From the NCBI RefSeq assembly GCF_026342835.1, contig NZ_JAPEMI010000001.1:6020501-6084500 (forward strand): a stretch of 64,000 nt of DNA, in the 5' to 3' direction. The position numbers and the translations under genes were made by a program. Shown here piece after piece: positions 17,787 to 26,412 of the stretch (position 1 is its first letter; every line of letters starts with the position of its first letter). This DNA is from Streptomyces sp. NBC_00154 (lineage in GTDB: Bacteria > Actinomycetota > Actinomycetes > Streptomycetales > Streptomycetaceae). The notes under the pieces were generated by a model that was not told where the DNA came from, searched no databases, and saw only the letters and a list, made by a program, of their open reading frames with translations.

Positions 17787-17802
17787 ATTGGTCTTGACCA
17801 AG
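17787..17802 (+). promoter_or_regulatory. DasR-like operator (dre) overlapping the gntR promoter
   Basis: ATTGGTCTTGACCAAG contains the inverted repeat TTGGTC-TT-GACCAA and closely matches the DasR site of Streptomyces (A[GC]TGGTCTAGACCA[GC]T, recalled). TTGACC within it can be a -35 element: seventeen bases later is TATGGT (17817-17822) as a -10. A repressor here would block the promoter of the GntR gene at 17895. Confidence 0.6.
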
Positions 17803-17894
17803 GGGGTGTGCCGTCCTATGGTCTCAACGTTAAGACAGGAACCTTTAATAAATAACGTCGCGGAAAAAGACGCTGGGTGATTGCGGAGGACAGG

Positions 17895-18662
17895 GTGGGG
17901 ACCACGCAGCTGGAATCGGTACAGGAGCCGAAGTACTGGCACCTCAAGACCGTGCTCAGTGAGGCACTCGACTCGGACTTTGCGGTGGGAGAGATCCTGC
18001 CCAATGAGCGTGAGCTCGCTGCCCGGTTCGGCGTCGCACGGGCCACGCTCCGGCAGGCTCTGGAGCAGCTCGAACTCGAAGGCAGGCTGCAGCGCCGCCG
18101 TGGCGTGGGGACCACGGTCGCACCGCCGCGCCTGGGCGTAGCCGTCTCGACCGCGCAGCACGACTGGACGGACGGCGGTGCCGGCGAGGCCTGGCAGGCC
18201 GTCGACTGCACGACCGCCGTCGCACCGGCCCCGGTGCTCGCCATGCTCGACGTGGAGAGCGACGAGTCCGTGCACATCGTCCGCCGGATCCGGGTCACCC
18301 AGGGACAGGCCGTCGCGGCGGAGCTCCTGTACGTGCCGTCGTCGTCCGTGCCCGAACTGTCGGCGATCGAGAGCCTGTCCGGTCCCACCCGCGCCCGCAG
18401 CGTCGTGCGTGAACTGCACCGTCTCGGCCTTGACGGCCAGGACCGTTCGGTGGAGCTCGGTTCGGCCCGTGCGGACGACGCCAAGGAGCTCGACCGCCTC
18501 CCCGGCGCACCTGTCCTCGTCGTCACCACCCGCTACCTCGCCGCAGGAGGCACGGCCGCTGTCTCCGTCGCCACCTACCGGGCCGACACCTGCCGGCTCA
18601 CCTTCGGCGCCTCGGGTGACCTGGAAATCAGTCACCCCGGCCAGGAGCGCAAGGCTTCCTGA
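17895..18662 (+). CDS. GntR-family transcriptional regulator (HutC/DasR-like, UTRA domain)
   Basis: A 255-residue GntR regulator. Winged helix at about residues 12-78 (YWHLKTVLSEALDSDFAVGE, ELAARFGVARATLRQALEQL, GRLQRRRGVGTTVAPP), then a UTRA effector domain (SVHIVRRIRVTQGQAVAAEL, VLVVTTRYLAAGG). Such proteins usually sense sugars or sugar phosphates. The GTG at 17895, with GGAGG at 17885, is preferred; a GTG at 17877 is in frame but lacks a ribosome site. A DasR-like operator overlaps its promoter, linking it to amino-sugar control, and the next, convergent gene is a ROK sugar-type regulator. Confidence 0.9.
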   Translation: MGTTQLESVQEPKYWHLKTVLSEALDSDFAVGEILPNERELAARFGVARATLRQALEQLELEGRLQRRRGVGTTVAPPRLGVAVSTAQHDWTDGGAGEAWQAVDCTTAVAPAPVLAMLDVESDESVHIVRRIRVTQGQAVAAELLYVPSSSVPELSAIESLSGPTRARSVVRELHRLGLDGQDRSVELGSARADDAKELDRLPGAPVLVVTTRYLAAGGTAAVSVATYRADTCRLTFGASGDLEISHPGQERKAS

Positions 18663-18711
18663 GACCGGCCGGCCCCACCGGCTTCGTACATGAACGCGCG
18701 GCCCGTCGCAC

Positions 18712-19869
18712 TCAGCGGCGGGCCGTCACCGTGCCCTCCACCGCGAACAGCTGCTCCTCGACATGGTCGAGTGCCAGCCGCAGCGCGCCGGTGGCCACGG
18801 CCGCCTCGCCGAGCAGCGACAGCGCGACCCGCGGCGGCCGGAGACAGTAGCGGGCGAGCTCGCCGCGGAGCGGATCAAGGACGCCGTCCAGTCCCGCGGC
18901 CCACCCGCCGACGACCACCAGCTCCGGGTCGAGCGCCAGCACCAGCGCCGCCACATCGTGCACCAGACGCTGGATGAACCGCTCGACCGCCGCCATCGCC
19001 CGCACGTCACCGTGGCGAGCCTGCGCGAACACCGCGGCGACAGCCTGCTCGTCCAACGGGTCCAGCGGCGTGTCCGTCGTCGACAGCAGCTTCTCCGGAG
19101 TGACTTCGCGGCCCAGCAGATGGAGCGCGCCGATCTCGCCCGCTGCCCCACCGAAACCGCGGTGCAGCCGACCGCCGATCAGCGAACCGGCTCCCGGACT
19201 CAGCCCCGCAAGGACGAACACGATGTCGTCGGACTCGGTGGCCGCGCCCTTCCAGTGCTCCGCCACGGCTGCTGCATTGGCGTCGTTCTCCACCAGGACC
19301 GGACATCGGAAGGAGCGCCGCAGCCGCTCACCGAGCGCGAGACCGGTCCAGTCCGGCAGCGCTGTGCCCAGCCGTACCGTCCCGTCGGCCTCCACGATGC
19401 CCGGGCTGCCCACCCCGACCGCACGCAGACTGCTCCGGGCCACTCCGGTACGCCGCAGGAGATCGGCGACCACGGCCCTGACCCGGTCGAGCCGGTCATC
19501 CGCGCCGGCGGTCTCCGACACCTCGCGCGAACCGGCACCGATGATCCGGCCGTCCAGCCCGGACAGCAGCGCGGAGACGCGGTGCGGACCGATCTCGATG
19601 CCGAGCAGATGCCCTGCCTCCGCGCGGAACCGGAACCGGCGGGCCGGCCTGCCCTGACGCCTGGCTTCACCCTCGTCGGGCGTCGCTTCGACGACCAGCC
19701 CGGCCTCGAAAAGCCCCTCGACGACGCCTTCCACGGTGGGCCGGGACAGACCTGTGATCCGAGTCAGGTCCGTGAGCGTGGGGGAGTGGGCACCCCTGAG
19801 AGCATGAAGCACCACCGCGGAATTGATCCGTCGCAGCAGCGACGGGTCCCCACCGGTCAGCCGGCCCAC
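18712..19869 (-). CDS. ROK-family transcriptional regulator
   Basis: A 385-residue ROK protein with an N-terminal winged helix-turn-helix (about residues 10-65: INSAVVLHALRGAHSPTLTD, RPTVEGVVEGLFEAGLVVE) and a sugar-kinase-like ROK domain (LLGIEIGPHRVSALLSGLDG, VGVGSPGIV, LVENDANAAAVAEH, GGRLHRGFGGAAGEIGALHL). The zinc-binding CxCGxxGCxE motif of many ROK kinases is absent, which fits a regulator. It starts at GTG with GGAAGGA upstream. It converges on the GntR gene, so the pair may both regulate carbohydrate use. Confidence 0.9.
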   Translation of the reverse strand: MGRLTGGDPSLLRRINSAVVLHALRGAHSPTLTDLTRITGLSRPTVEGVVEGLFEAGLVVEATPDEGEARRQGRPARRFRFRAEAGHLLGIEIGPHRVSALLSGLDGRIIGAGSREVSETAGADDRLDRVRAVVADLLRRTGVARSSLRAVGVGSPGIVEADGTVRLGTALPDWTGLALGERLRRSFRCPVLVENDANAAAVAEHWKGAATESDDIVFVLAGLSPGAGSLIGGRLHRGFGGAAGEIGALHLLGREVTPEKLLSTTDTPLDPLDEQAVAAVFAQARHGDVRAMAAVERFIQRLVHDVAALVLALDPELVVVGGWAAGLDGVLDPLRGELARYCLRPPRVALSLLGEAAVATGALRLALDHVEEQLFAVEGTVTARR

Positions 19870-19968
19870 GGTGATTCCTTCCAGCTCGTGCGCATGTCAG
19901 GCGGATGGTACTCGCTGCCCGGAAGCAGGGCGACCGTGGGCCGCGACGGGTTCCAGTTGGGACCGGCG

Positions 19969-20619
19969 TCAGCTCGGAGCCACGAAGCCGGACTCGTACG
20001 CGGCGATCACTGCCTGGGTCCGATCCCTGGCCCCCAACTTTGCCAGCACGGCGCTGACATGGGTCTTCACCGTCTCGACGCCGACCACGAGCTTGGCGGC
20101 GATCTCCGCATTCGAGAGTCCCCGGGCCATCAACCGGAGCACCGCAGCCTCGCGCTCCGTGAGCGAGGCCCGCTTCATGACCGCCTTCGCCTTGCTCGTC
20201 CCGTACTCGGCGGCGAGCTGCCGGACCGCGGCCGGGAACAGCAGAGACTCACCCTCGGCGACCAGGCGCACCGCATGCACGATCTCCGCGGGCCGGGCAC
20301 GCTTGAGCAGAAAGCCGTCCGCCCCGGCGCGCAGCGCCTCGTACACGTACTCGTCGTTCTCGAATGTCGTCACCACCAGGATCTTCGGCGGCTCAGGCAC
20401 CGTGCGCAGCACCACCCGGGTCGCCTCGATGCCGTCCATCAAGGGCATCCGCACATCCATCGCCACCACATCGGGGCGCAACTTGTGCACCAGCGGGATC
20501 ACTGCGGCGCCGTCGCCCGCCTCGCCCACCACCTCGATATCGGGCTGAGCCTCAAGGACCGCGCGCAGTCCCGCGCGTACGAGGGGCTCGTCGTCGACCA
20601 GAAGAACGGTAACCGGCAT
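19969..20619 (-). CDS. LuxR/NarL-family response regulator
   Basis: A 216-residue response regulator: receiver domain residues 1-125 (VTVLLVDDEPLVRAGLRAVL; phospho-acceptor in DVVAMDVRMPLMDG, about D54; VVTTFENDEYVYEALRAGA), and a C-terminal LuxR helix-turn-helix (LTEREAAVLRLMARGLSNAE, VETVKTHVSAVLAKLGARDR). The histidine kinase gene lies directly upstream in the same operon with a 4-bp gap. The divergent ABC exporter is the probable target, as in many Streptomyces two-component/ABC units. Confidence 0.95.
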   Translation of the reverse strand: MPVTVLLVDDEPLVRAGLRAVLEAQPDIEVVGEAGDGAAVIPLVHKLRPDVVAMDVRMPLMDGIEATRVVLRTVPEPPKILVVTTFENDEYVYEALRAGADGFLLKRARPAEIVHAVRLVAEGESLLFPAAVRQLAAEYGTSKAKAVMKRASLTEREAAVLRLMARGLSNAEIAAKLVVGVETVKTHVSAVLAKLGARDRTQAVIAAYESGFVAPS

Positions 20620-20623
20620 CCGG

Positions 20624-21796
20624 TCAGCCTAGGCGGTCCAGGGGAAGGCTTGCGTGCACCCGCCACTCACCGTCGTACGGACCGGTCTTGGCCTTTCCGC
20701 CCAGGAGCGCGGCCCGTTCACGTATGCCCCGCAGCCCGCTTCCGCCCCCGGGCGGGCCTGCCGATTCGGTGAGTGGATTCGTCACTTCCAGCTCGAGCCG
20801 GCCGTCCGTCACCGTGATGCGTACCCGTACGGGGACGGTCCCGGAGTGGCGCAACACATTGGTGAGAGCTTCCTGCAGGATCCGATAGCCCTCGCGCGAC
20901 ACCGGCCCCGGCACCAGCTCCACCGGACCGGACATCTCGGCATCGACCTTCGCTCCCGAACCGCGCGCCGACTCCAGCAGTCTGTCCGCCTCGGCAAGCG
21001 TCGGCCGCTGACTCACCGGTGCGTCCGATTCGCGCAGCACCCGCAGCACCCGCTCGAGATCGTCCAGCGCATCCCGGCCCGTCTCCTCGATCGCGGCCAG
21101 CGCCCGCTCGGTGAATTCAGGGTCCTTCGCCGCCCGCGCCGCGCCCGCCTGGACGACCGCGACGGTCAAGGCATGCCCGATCGAGTCGTGGAGCTCGCGC
21201 GCGATGCGATTGCGCTCCAGCAACTGCTCGGTGCGTTCCTCCAGTGCGGTCAGTCGCTCCACCGGCGACTGGCTGAGCAGCCACCGTGCAGCGGCAGTGA
21301 CCAGCTTGCCGCACACCACAATGACGGCCAGCAGCACCAGCAGCGGCAACGGCACGAACAGGACGTACCACGAGTGCGGCTCCACCCAGCGGAGGAGCCA
21401 ATCGCCGCTCGGGCCCTCATCGGTCACGGTGAGCCCGAGATCGACCGCCGTCGCGGGCAGCCACATCGTCGCGAACGTCGCCACACCGGAGAGCAACAAC
21501 CGCACTTCCAGCCAGGCCACGGTCCGCCAGCGATCCGCCCAAGTCACCGCGGACGCGACAGAGATCGATGCGTCCGGACTGCCCCGCTCGTCAGGTGTGA
21601 GCAGCAACTGCGCCTGGACGCCCTCGGCGAGCCGCATCGCGGGCAGCAGTCCCATGGGTACGGCGAAGACCATCGGCGCCCAGGGTGTATCGGGGGAAAT
21701 GAACAGCCACACGCTGACGATCGCGGTCGGAATGAGCAGATGCAGCCAGCGGGTGTAGGTGACGGAGTCGGTCAGCGGACGGAGGAAACGGCGCAT
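20624..21796 (-). CDS. Two-component sensor histidine kinase (HisKA_3 type)
   Basis: A 390-residue NarL-partner kinase. Hydrophobic helices occupy about residues 15-180 (LLIPTAIVSVWLFI, LLLSGVATFATMWL, VLFVPLPLLVLLAVIVV), so sensing is likely in or at the membrane. The phospho-acceptor motif is RNRIARELHDSIGHALTVAV (about residue 200), then an HATPase domain with LTNVLRHSG and GGGSGLRGIRERAALLGG. No large extracellular domain is visible. Operon with the response regulator; divergent from the ABC transporter genes. Confidence 0.94.
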   Translation of the reverse strand: MRRFLRPLTDSVTYTRWLHLLIPTAIVSVWLFISPDTPWAPMVFAVPMGLLPAMRLAEGVQAQLLLTPDERGSPDASISVASAVTWADRWRTVAWLEVRLLLSGVATFATMWLPATAVDLGLTVTDEGPSGDWLLRWVEPHSWYVLFVPLPLLVLLAVIVVCGKLVTAAARWLLSQSPVERLTALEERTEQLLERNRIARELHDSIGHALTVAVVQAGAARAAKDPEFTERALAAIEETGRDALDDLERVLRVLRESDAPVSQRPTLAEADRLLESARGSGAKVDAEMSGPVELVPGPVSREGYRILQEALTNVLRHSGTVPVRVRITVTDGRLELEVTNPLTESAGPPGGGSGLRGIRERAALLGGKAKTGPYDGEWRVHASLPLDRLG

Positions 21797-21904
21797 GCTG
21801 CCATCGTGTCAGTGACCCCGAGCGCGGCGGCTCCCCCGAGCGAGGGAGATGATCCCCTCCGGCGGGGGAGGTCAGGAGCTGGGCGCAGTCGCCAGGCTGA
21901 GGAC

Positions 21905-22843
21905 ATGACCAGCATCGACGTTCATGAGCTCACCAAGGAATACGGGGCCACCCGCGCGGTGGACCGCCTCACGTTCAGCGTGCTACCCGGCCGGGTCACC
22001 GGCTTCCTCGGCCCCAACGGCGCGGGTAAGTCCACCACCATGAGACTTGTCCTCGGCCTGGACCGGCCGACGGGCGGCACGGCGACCATCGGTGGCCGGG
22101 CCTACACCACGCTCGACGATCCCCTGCGCCGGGTGGGCGCGCTGCTCGACGCGCAGGCCGCCCACGGCTCGCGGACCGCGCGGAACCATCTGCTGGCTCT
22201 CGCCACCAGTAACCGCATAGCTCCCACCAGGGTCGAAGAGGTACTGGAGGAGGCGGGGCTCGGCCGGGTCGGCGGTTATCGGATCAAAACGTTCTCGCTC
22301 GGCATGCGACAGCGTCTGGGTATCGCGGCCGCATTGCTCGGCGACCCGGAAGTCGTGATGCTGGACGAGCCGTCGAACGGGCTGGACCCGGAAGGCATCG
22401 TCTGGATCCGTGAACTGATGAAGCGGCTGGCCCGCGAGGGCCGCACGGTTCTGGTCTCCAGCCACCTGATGAACGAGACGTCGTCGTTCGCCGATCACCT
22501 CGTGGTCCTGGGCCGGGGCAGACTCCTCGTCGACCTGCCGATGCAGGAGTTCCTCGACTCCCGCAGCCGCCCGCGCGTGCGCGTACGCACGACCGAGTCC
22601 AGCCGACTCCGTGACGTGCTGACCGGCAAGGGGTACGCCTTGTCGCAGGGCGACGACGGGCGCTGGACCGTCGAAGGGGCCAAGGCGGTGGAGATCGGTC
22701 CCATAACCGCCTTCGAAGGCATCCCCATTCTTGAACTCGCCGACGAACAGGTGACCTTGGAGCAGGCGTATCTCGACCTCACCGCCGACGCGACGGAATT
22801 CGCGTCCGCGGCCACCTCACCCACCACTTGTCAGGAGGCCTGA
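21905..22843 (+). CDS. ABC transporter ATP-binding protein
   Basis: A 312-residue ABC ATPase: Walker A FLGPNGAGKSTTM (about 36), signature FSLGMRQRLG (about 132), Walker B EVVMLDEPSNGLDPEG (about 155), switch HLMNETSSFADH. The variant LSGGQ (SLGMRQ) and the C-terminal extension fit exporters of the bacitracin/BcrA or Drr type. Start ATG follows GAGGAC. Followed after 2 bp by its permease; divergent from the kinase gene, so probably controlled by that two-component system. Confidence 0.95.
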   Translation: MTSIDVHELTKEYGATRAVDRLTFSVLPGRVTGFLGPNGAGKSTTMRLVLGLDRPTGGTATIGGRAYTTLDDPLRRVGALLDAQAAHGSRTARNHLLALATSNRIAPTRVEEVLEEAGLGRVGGYRIKTFSLGMRQRLGIAAALLGDPEVVMLDEPSNGLDPEGIVWIRELMKRLAREGRTVLVSSHLMNETSSFADHLVVLGRGRLLVDLPMQEFLDSRSRPRVRVRTTESSRLRDVLTGKGYALSQGDDGRWTVEGAKAVEIGPITAFEGIPILELADEQVTLEQAYLDLTADATEFASAATSPTTCQEA

Positions 22844-22845
22844 CC

Positions 22846-23583
22846 GTGTCGACCATCGCAGTGCTCCGATCCGAGTGGATCAAGATCAGATCGGTACGGT
22901 CCGTGGCCGGTTCGCTGGTAGCGGTCTTTCTGGCGACACTCGCTGTCACTGTGCTCGCGTTCGCCACTGTCGGCCAGGCCGAGGCGGACAACTCGGATGC
23001 AGATCTGGTCTTCGGCGCCTTCTACGCGCTGAACTTCGGCCAGATCGCGGCCATCAGCTTCGGCGCGACCGCGCTCTCCTCGGAGTACCTGAACGGTGCC
23101 CTGCGGATATCGCTCGCCGCAGTGCCGCATCGTGACCTCTTCTACGCAGCCAAAATGACCCTCGTCGGTACACTCGCCCTGGTCATCGGGCTCGTCACCA
23201 GCTTCACCGCGTTCCTGGTGGGGCAGTTGTTCATGGGGGAGTACGCGATCGGCCTGGGGGAACCCGGAGCCCTGCGAGCTGCTCTCGGCGGAGGTATATA
23301 TCTGGCCCTGATGGCCCTGCTCGCGGCCGGCCTGACGGCTTTGCTGCGCAGCGCCGTCGCCGTCCTCAGTCTGCTCATCCCGTTCATCCTGATCGTCTCC
23401 TTCGTGGTCGGAGACATCGCGGGCGGCGTCGCGCAATATCTGCCCGACCGGGCAGGGCAGTTGGTGCTGCACCAGAATCCGGAGGGGAGCCTCGGGCCGT
23501 GGACCGGGCTTGCAGTCACAGCGGCCTGGGCGGGCGTCGCGCTGGTGACGGGCTGGTGGGCGATGCGGCGCAGGGACGCCTGA
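22846..23583 (+). CDS. ABC-2 type transporter permease
   Basis: A 245-residue membrane protein with about six predicted helices (VAGSLVAVFLATLAVTVLAF, GQIAAISFGATALSSEYL, TLVGTLALVIGLVTSFTAFL, GIYLALMALLAAGLTALL, LIPFILIVSFVVGDI, LAVTAAWAGVALVTGWWAM). It pairs with the ATPase two bases upstream. GTG at 22846 is chosen for the AGGAGG at 22833-22838. ABC-2 exporters of this size often give resistance to peptide antibiotics or export lipids; the substrate here is unknown. Confidence 0.92.
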   Translation: MSTIAVLRSEWIKIRSVRSVAGSLVAVFLATLAVTVLAFATVGQAEADNSDADLVFGAFYALNFGQIAAISFGATALSSEYLNGALRISLAAVPHRDLFYAAKMTLVGTLALVIGLVTSFTAFLVGQLFMGEYAIGLGEPGALRAALGGGIYLALMALLAAGLTALLRSAVAVLSLLIPFILIVSFVVGDIAGGVAQYLPDRAGQLVLHQNPEGSLGPWTGLAVTAAWAGVALVTGWWAMRRRDA

Positions 23584-23705
23584 GGACCGGACTGCCCACT
23601 GCCAGAGTCCTGGTGAGGTGCCGTCCGGCGCGGCGAGGCGACTGAAAATCCCTCAAGGCCCAGGCCAGGTCAGTGATTGTCAGTGCCGGGCGGTTTACTG
23701 GCGGT

Positions 23706-24143
23706 ATGACGACCGCACATCACCTCCGCCTCATCGACGGGATGCGCGCCCGGGACTTCCCCGCGGAGCGTATCCAGTCGGGCTCAGGAGTCAGCGGGCC
23801 CGGTTACCACATGGTGTCCTTGCACGTGGACGACGAGCATGGGGACGGCGACGAGGCAGGGCGTCTGGAGCACCGGGCACAGTGTCTTGCCGAGCACGAC
23901 GCGCTGCTGACGCTGCTCACGGGGCGCTGGGGTGAGCCGCAGATGATCAGTCTGTGGAGTGCGCAGGAGCGGATGATGGCAGGCGAGGAGATACCGGAGC
24001 CCTGGACCGATCCGGTCGCCGGATGCGAATTCCTGCAACTCTGGCGCATCGAGGACCGGTGGATCGCGATGGGACTCCATCTGGAGGAGGAGGGCCCCGG
24101 CTGCGAACTGAGCGTCCTGGTCACGGAGATCGACCCGCCCTGA
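23706..24143 (+). CDS. Hypothetical protein (145 aa)
   Basis: A soluble, acidic 145-residue protein with no signal peptide or membrane segment. Trp-rich stretches (LTGRWGEPQMISLWSAQERM, LWRIEDRWIAMGLHLEEE) are typical of a small conserved Streptomyces family of unknown function. I do not recognise a catalytic motif. It stands alone between the exporter operon and the mug remnant. Confidence 0.75.
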   Translation: MTTAHHLRLIDGMRARDFPAERIQSGSGVSGPGYHMVSLHVDDEHGDGDEAGRLEHRAQCLAEHDALLTLLTGRWGEPQMISLWSAQERMMAGEEIPEPWTDPVAGCEFLQLWRIEDRWIAMGLHLEEEGPGCELSVLVTEIDPP

Positions 24144-24218
24144 CTGGCGACGGTGCCCATCCCGGTCCGAGCAGTCCGAGCGGTCCCAGAGGTCTGAAGG
24201 GTCGGAGCGGTCCGAGTC

Positions 24219-24777
24219 TCAGCCCGAATGACCGGGACTGGCCGAGTCGACGGTTGCACGGAGGCGCCCGTACTCCTCGGCCATGGTCTGAGCGGTCCAA
24301 TGGGCGTTCAGGCCGCTGGGGTTGGGCAGGGCCCAGACCCGAGCACCCCCGATCGTCCTGTCCTGCGGGCCGATCTGAGCGCGTCGGGCACCGAAGGCGG
24401 TCCGGTAGGCCGTGACGCCCACGACGGCCAGCCACTGCGGTCGCAGCCGCTCGACCTTGGCCGCCAGGATGACACCGCCCTCACGGAACTCCTCGGCCGC
24501 CAGTTCGTCGGCGCGCGCCGTGGCGCGGGCCACCACATTGGTGATGCCCAGGCCGTGGTCGAGCAGCTCGTTCTGTTCCGATGGCTTCAACTGGCGGGGG
24601 GGTGAAGCCCGACAGGTGGAGCACCGGCCAGAAGCGGTTGCCGGGGCGGGCGAAATGATGTCCCGTGGCGCCGGTCATCAGGCTCGGGTTGATTCCGCAG
24701 AACAACACACGCAGGCCGCCCGCGGCCACATCGGGAACGGTGCGGTCGCGGGCGGCCTGGAGCTCTTCGGGTGTCAT
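24219..24777 (-). pseudogene. mug: G/U mismatch-specific DNA glycosylase (mug), frameshifted
   Basis: Two overlapping frames together encode one Mug glycosylase, which excises U or T from mismatches. The first (from 24777) gives VLFCGINPSLMTG and HHFARPGNRFWP up to GFTP; the second gives KPSEQNELLDHGLGITNVVA, then VTAYRTAFG and ALPNPSGLNAHW to the stop at 24219. The frame changes in a run of seven C on the coding strand (G7 at 24596-24602); six C would read FTPRQLKPSEQ and restore one protein. Either a sequencing/assembly error, a true inactivating mutation, or slippage-based switching. The purB gene follows 19 bp downstream on the same strand order. Confidence 0.9.
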
Positions 24778-24796
24778 CCGGTCGTGGTCTCGGCCG

Positions 24797-26239
24797 TCAG
24801 AGGATGGAGCCCGGCGTGTATCCGGCGGCTTCCGGGTGCTGCTTGGTGATCTCCTCGATCCGGGCGACGAGCGTGGTGACCTGGTCGGCCGCCGCTCCCG
24901 TGAAGGAGAGCTTGTCGGCCATCAGGGCGTCGAGCTGGGCGCGGTCCAGCGGGATGCGGTCGTCGGCAGCCAGCTTGTCCAGGAGCTCGTTGCGCTCCGT
25001 GCCCTGCTCGCGCATGGCCAGGGCGGAGGCGACCGCGTTCTCCTTGATCGCCTCGTGCGCGACCTCGCGGCCGACACCGGCGCGGACGGCACCCATCAGC
25101 ACCTTGGTGGTGGCGAGGAACGGCAGGTACCGGTCCAGTTCGCGGGCCACGACCGCGGGGAACGCCCCGAACTCGTCGAGCACCGTGAGGAAGGTTTCCA
25201 GCAGACCGTCGAACGCGAAGAAGGCGTCCGGGAGTGCCACCCGGCGGACCACGGAGCAGGACACATCGCCCTCGTTCCACTGGTCGCCCGCCAGCTCACC
25301 GGTCATCGAGGCGTAGCCGCGGAGGATCACCATCAGGCCGTTGACACGCTCGCAGGAGCGGGTGTTCATCTTGTGCGGCATCGCGGACGAGCCGACCTGA
25401 CCCGGCTTGAAGCCCTCGGTGACCAGCTCGTGCCCGGCCATCAGCCGGATCGTCTTCGCGACGGACGAAGGCGCGGCGGCCAGCTGCACCAGCGCGGTCA
25501 CCACGTCGTAGTCGAGCGAGCGGGGGTAGACCTGGCCGACGGAGGTGAAGGCCTGACCGAAACCGAGGTGGCCGGCGATGCGCTGTTCCAGCTCACCGAG
25601 CTTCGCGGCGTCGCCGCCCAGCAGGTCGAGCATGTCCTGCGCCGTGCCGACGGGGCCCTTGATACCGCGCAGCGGGTAGCGGCCCAGCAGGTCCTCGAGC
25701 CGTCCGTATGCCACGAGCAGCTCGTCCGCCGCGGTGGCGAAGCGCTTTCCGAGGGTGGTCGCCTGGGCGGCGACATTGTGGGAACGACCGGCGATGACCA
25801 GCTCGCTGTACTCGCCGGCCAGCCTGCCGAGCCGGGCCAGGACGGCCACGGTGCGGTCACGCATCAGCTCGAGCGACAGCCGGATCTGCAGCTGCTCGAC
25901 GTTCTCGGTGAGGTCCCGGGACGTCATGCCCTTGTGGACGTGCTCGTGCCCGGCGAGAGCGTTGAACTCTTCGATCCGTGCCTTCACGTCGTGCCGGGTG
26001 ACCTTCTCACGCTCGGCGATGGACGCCAGGTCGACCTGGTCGAGGACCCGCTCGTAGTCGGCGAGGGCGGCGTCGGGCACCTCGATCCCGAGGTCCTTCT
26101 GAGCGCGCAGCACCGCCAGCCACAGCTGGCGCTCCAGCTTCACCTTCTGCTCGGGGGACCAGAGGACAGCCAGCTCGGTGGAGGCATAGCGGCCGGCCAG
26201 GACATTGGGGATGCGAGGCTTCGCAGACACAGCAGTCAC
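24797..26239 (-). CDS. purB: Adenylosuccinate lyase
   Basis: A 480-residue fumarase/aspartase-superfamily enzyme that cleaves adenylosuccinate and SAICAR in purine synthesis. Signature GSSAMPHKMNTRSCERV (about residue 290) is the catalytic loop; GMTSRDLTENVEQLQIRL and RSHNVAAQATTLGKRFA are the other conserved regions. Start GTG at 26239 gives VTAVSAKPRIPNVLAGRYAS, the usual Streptomyces N-terminus. No ribosome site is present and a -10 box sits eight bases upstream, suggesting a leaderless mRNA. Confidence 0.97.
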   Translation of the reverse strand: MTAVSAKPRIPNVLAGRYASTELAVLWSPEQKVKLERQLWLAVLRAQKDLGIEVPDAALADYERVLDQVDLASIAEREKVTRHDVKARIEEFNALAGHEHVHKGMTSRDLTENVEQLQIRLSLELMRDRTVAVLARLGRLAGEYSELVIAGRSHNVAAQATTLGKRFATAADELLVAYGRLEDLLGRYPLRGIKGPVGTAQDMLDLLGGDAAKLGELEQRIAGHLGFGQAFTSVGQVYPRSLDYDVVTALVQLAAAPSSVAKTIRLMAGHELVTEGFKPGQVGSSAMPHKMNTRSCERVNGLMVILRGYASMTGELAGDQWNEGDVSCSVVRRVALPDAFFAFDGLLETFLTVLDEFGAFPAVVARELDRYLPFLATTKVLMGAVRAGVGREVAHEAIKENAVASALAMREQGTERNELLDKLAADDRIPLDRAQLDALMADKLSFTGAAADQVTTLVARIEEITKQHPEAAGYTPGSIL

Positions 26240-26247
26240 GTGTCCAG

Positions 26248-26253
26248 ATTCTA
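26248..26253 (-). promoter_or_regulatory. -10 box (TAGAAT) of purB; likely leaderless
   Basis: On the minus strand TAGAAT is followed by eight bases (CTGGACAC) and then the GTG start of purB. This matches the -10 to transcription-start distance, so the mRNA probably begins at the start codon. Confidence 0.45.
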
Positions 26254-26412
26254 CTGGCGGTTTCTGCAGGCCAGCGCCGCGGCCCGGTTTGTGGCTTACT
26301 ACGAACGCTGTCTCCCGTGCGAGGGAAGCCGCCCGGACCCCGGCGTCGGTCATTCGGTATGGCTCAGCATGCTCCGCAGCCCGCGTTCACCCGGGCTGCC
26401 GGCCCGTAGGCT

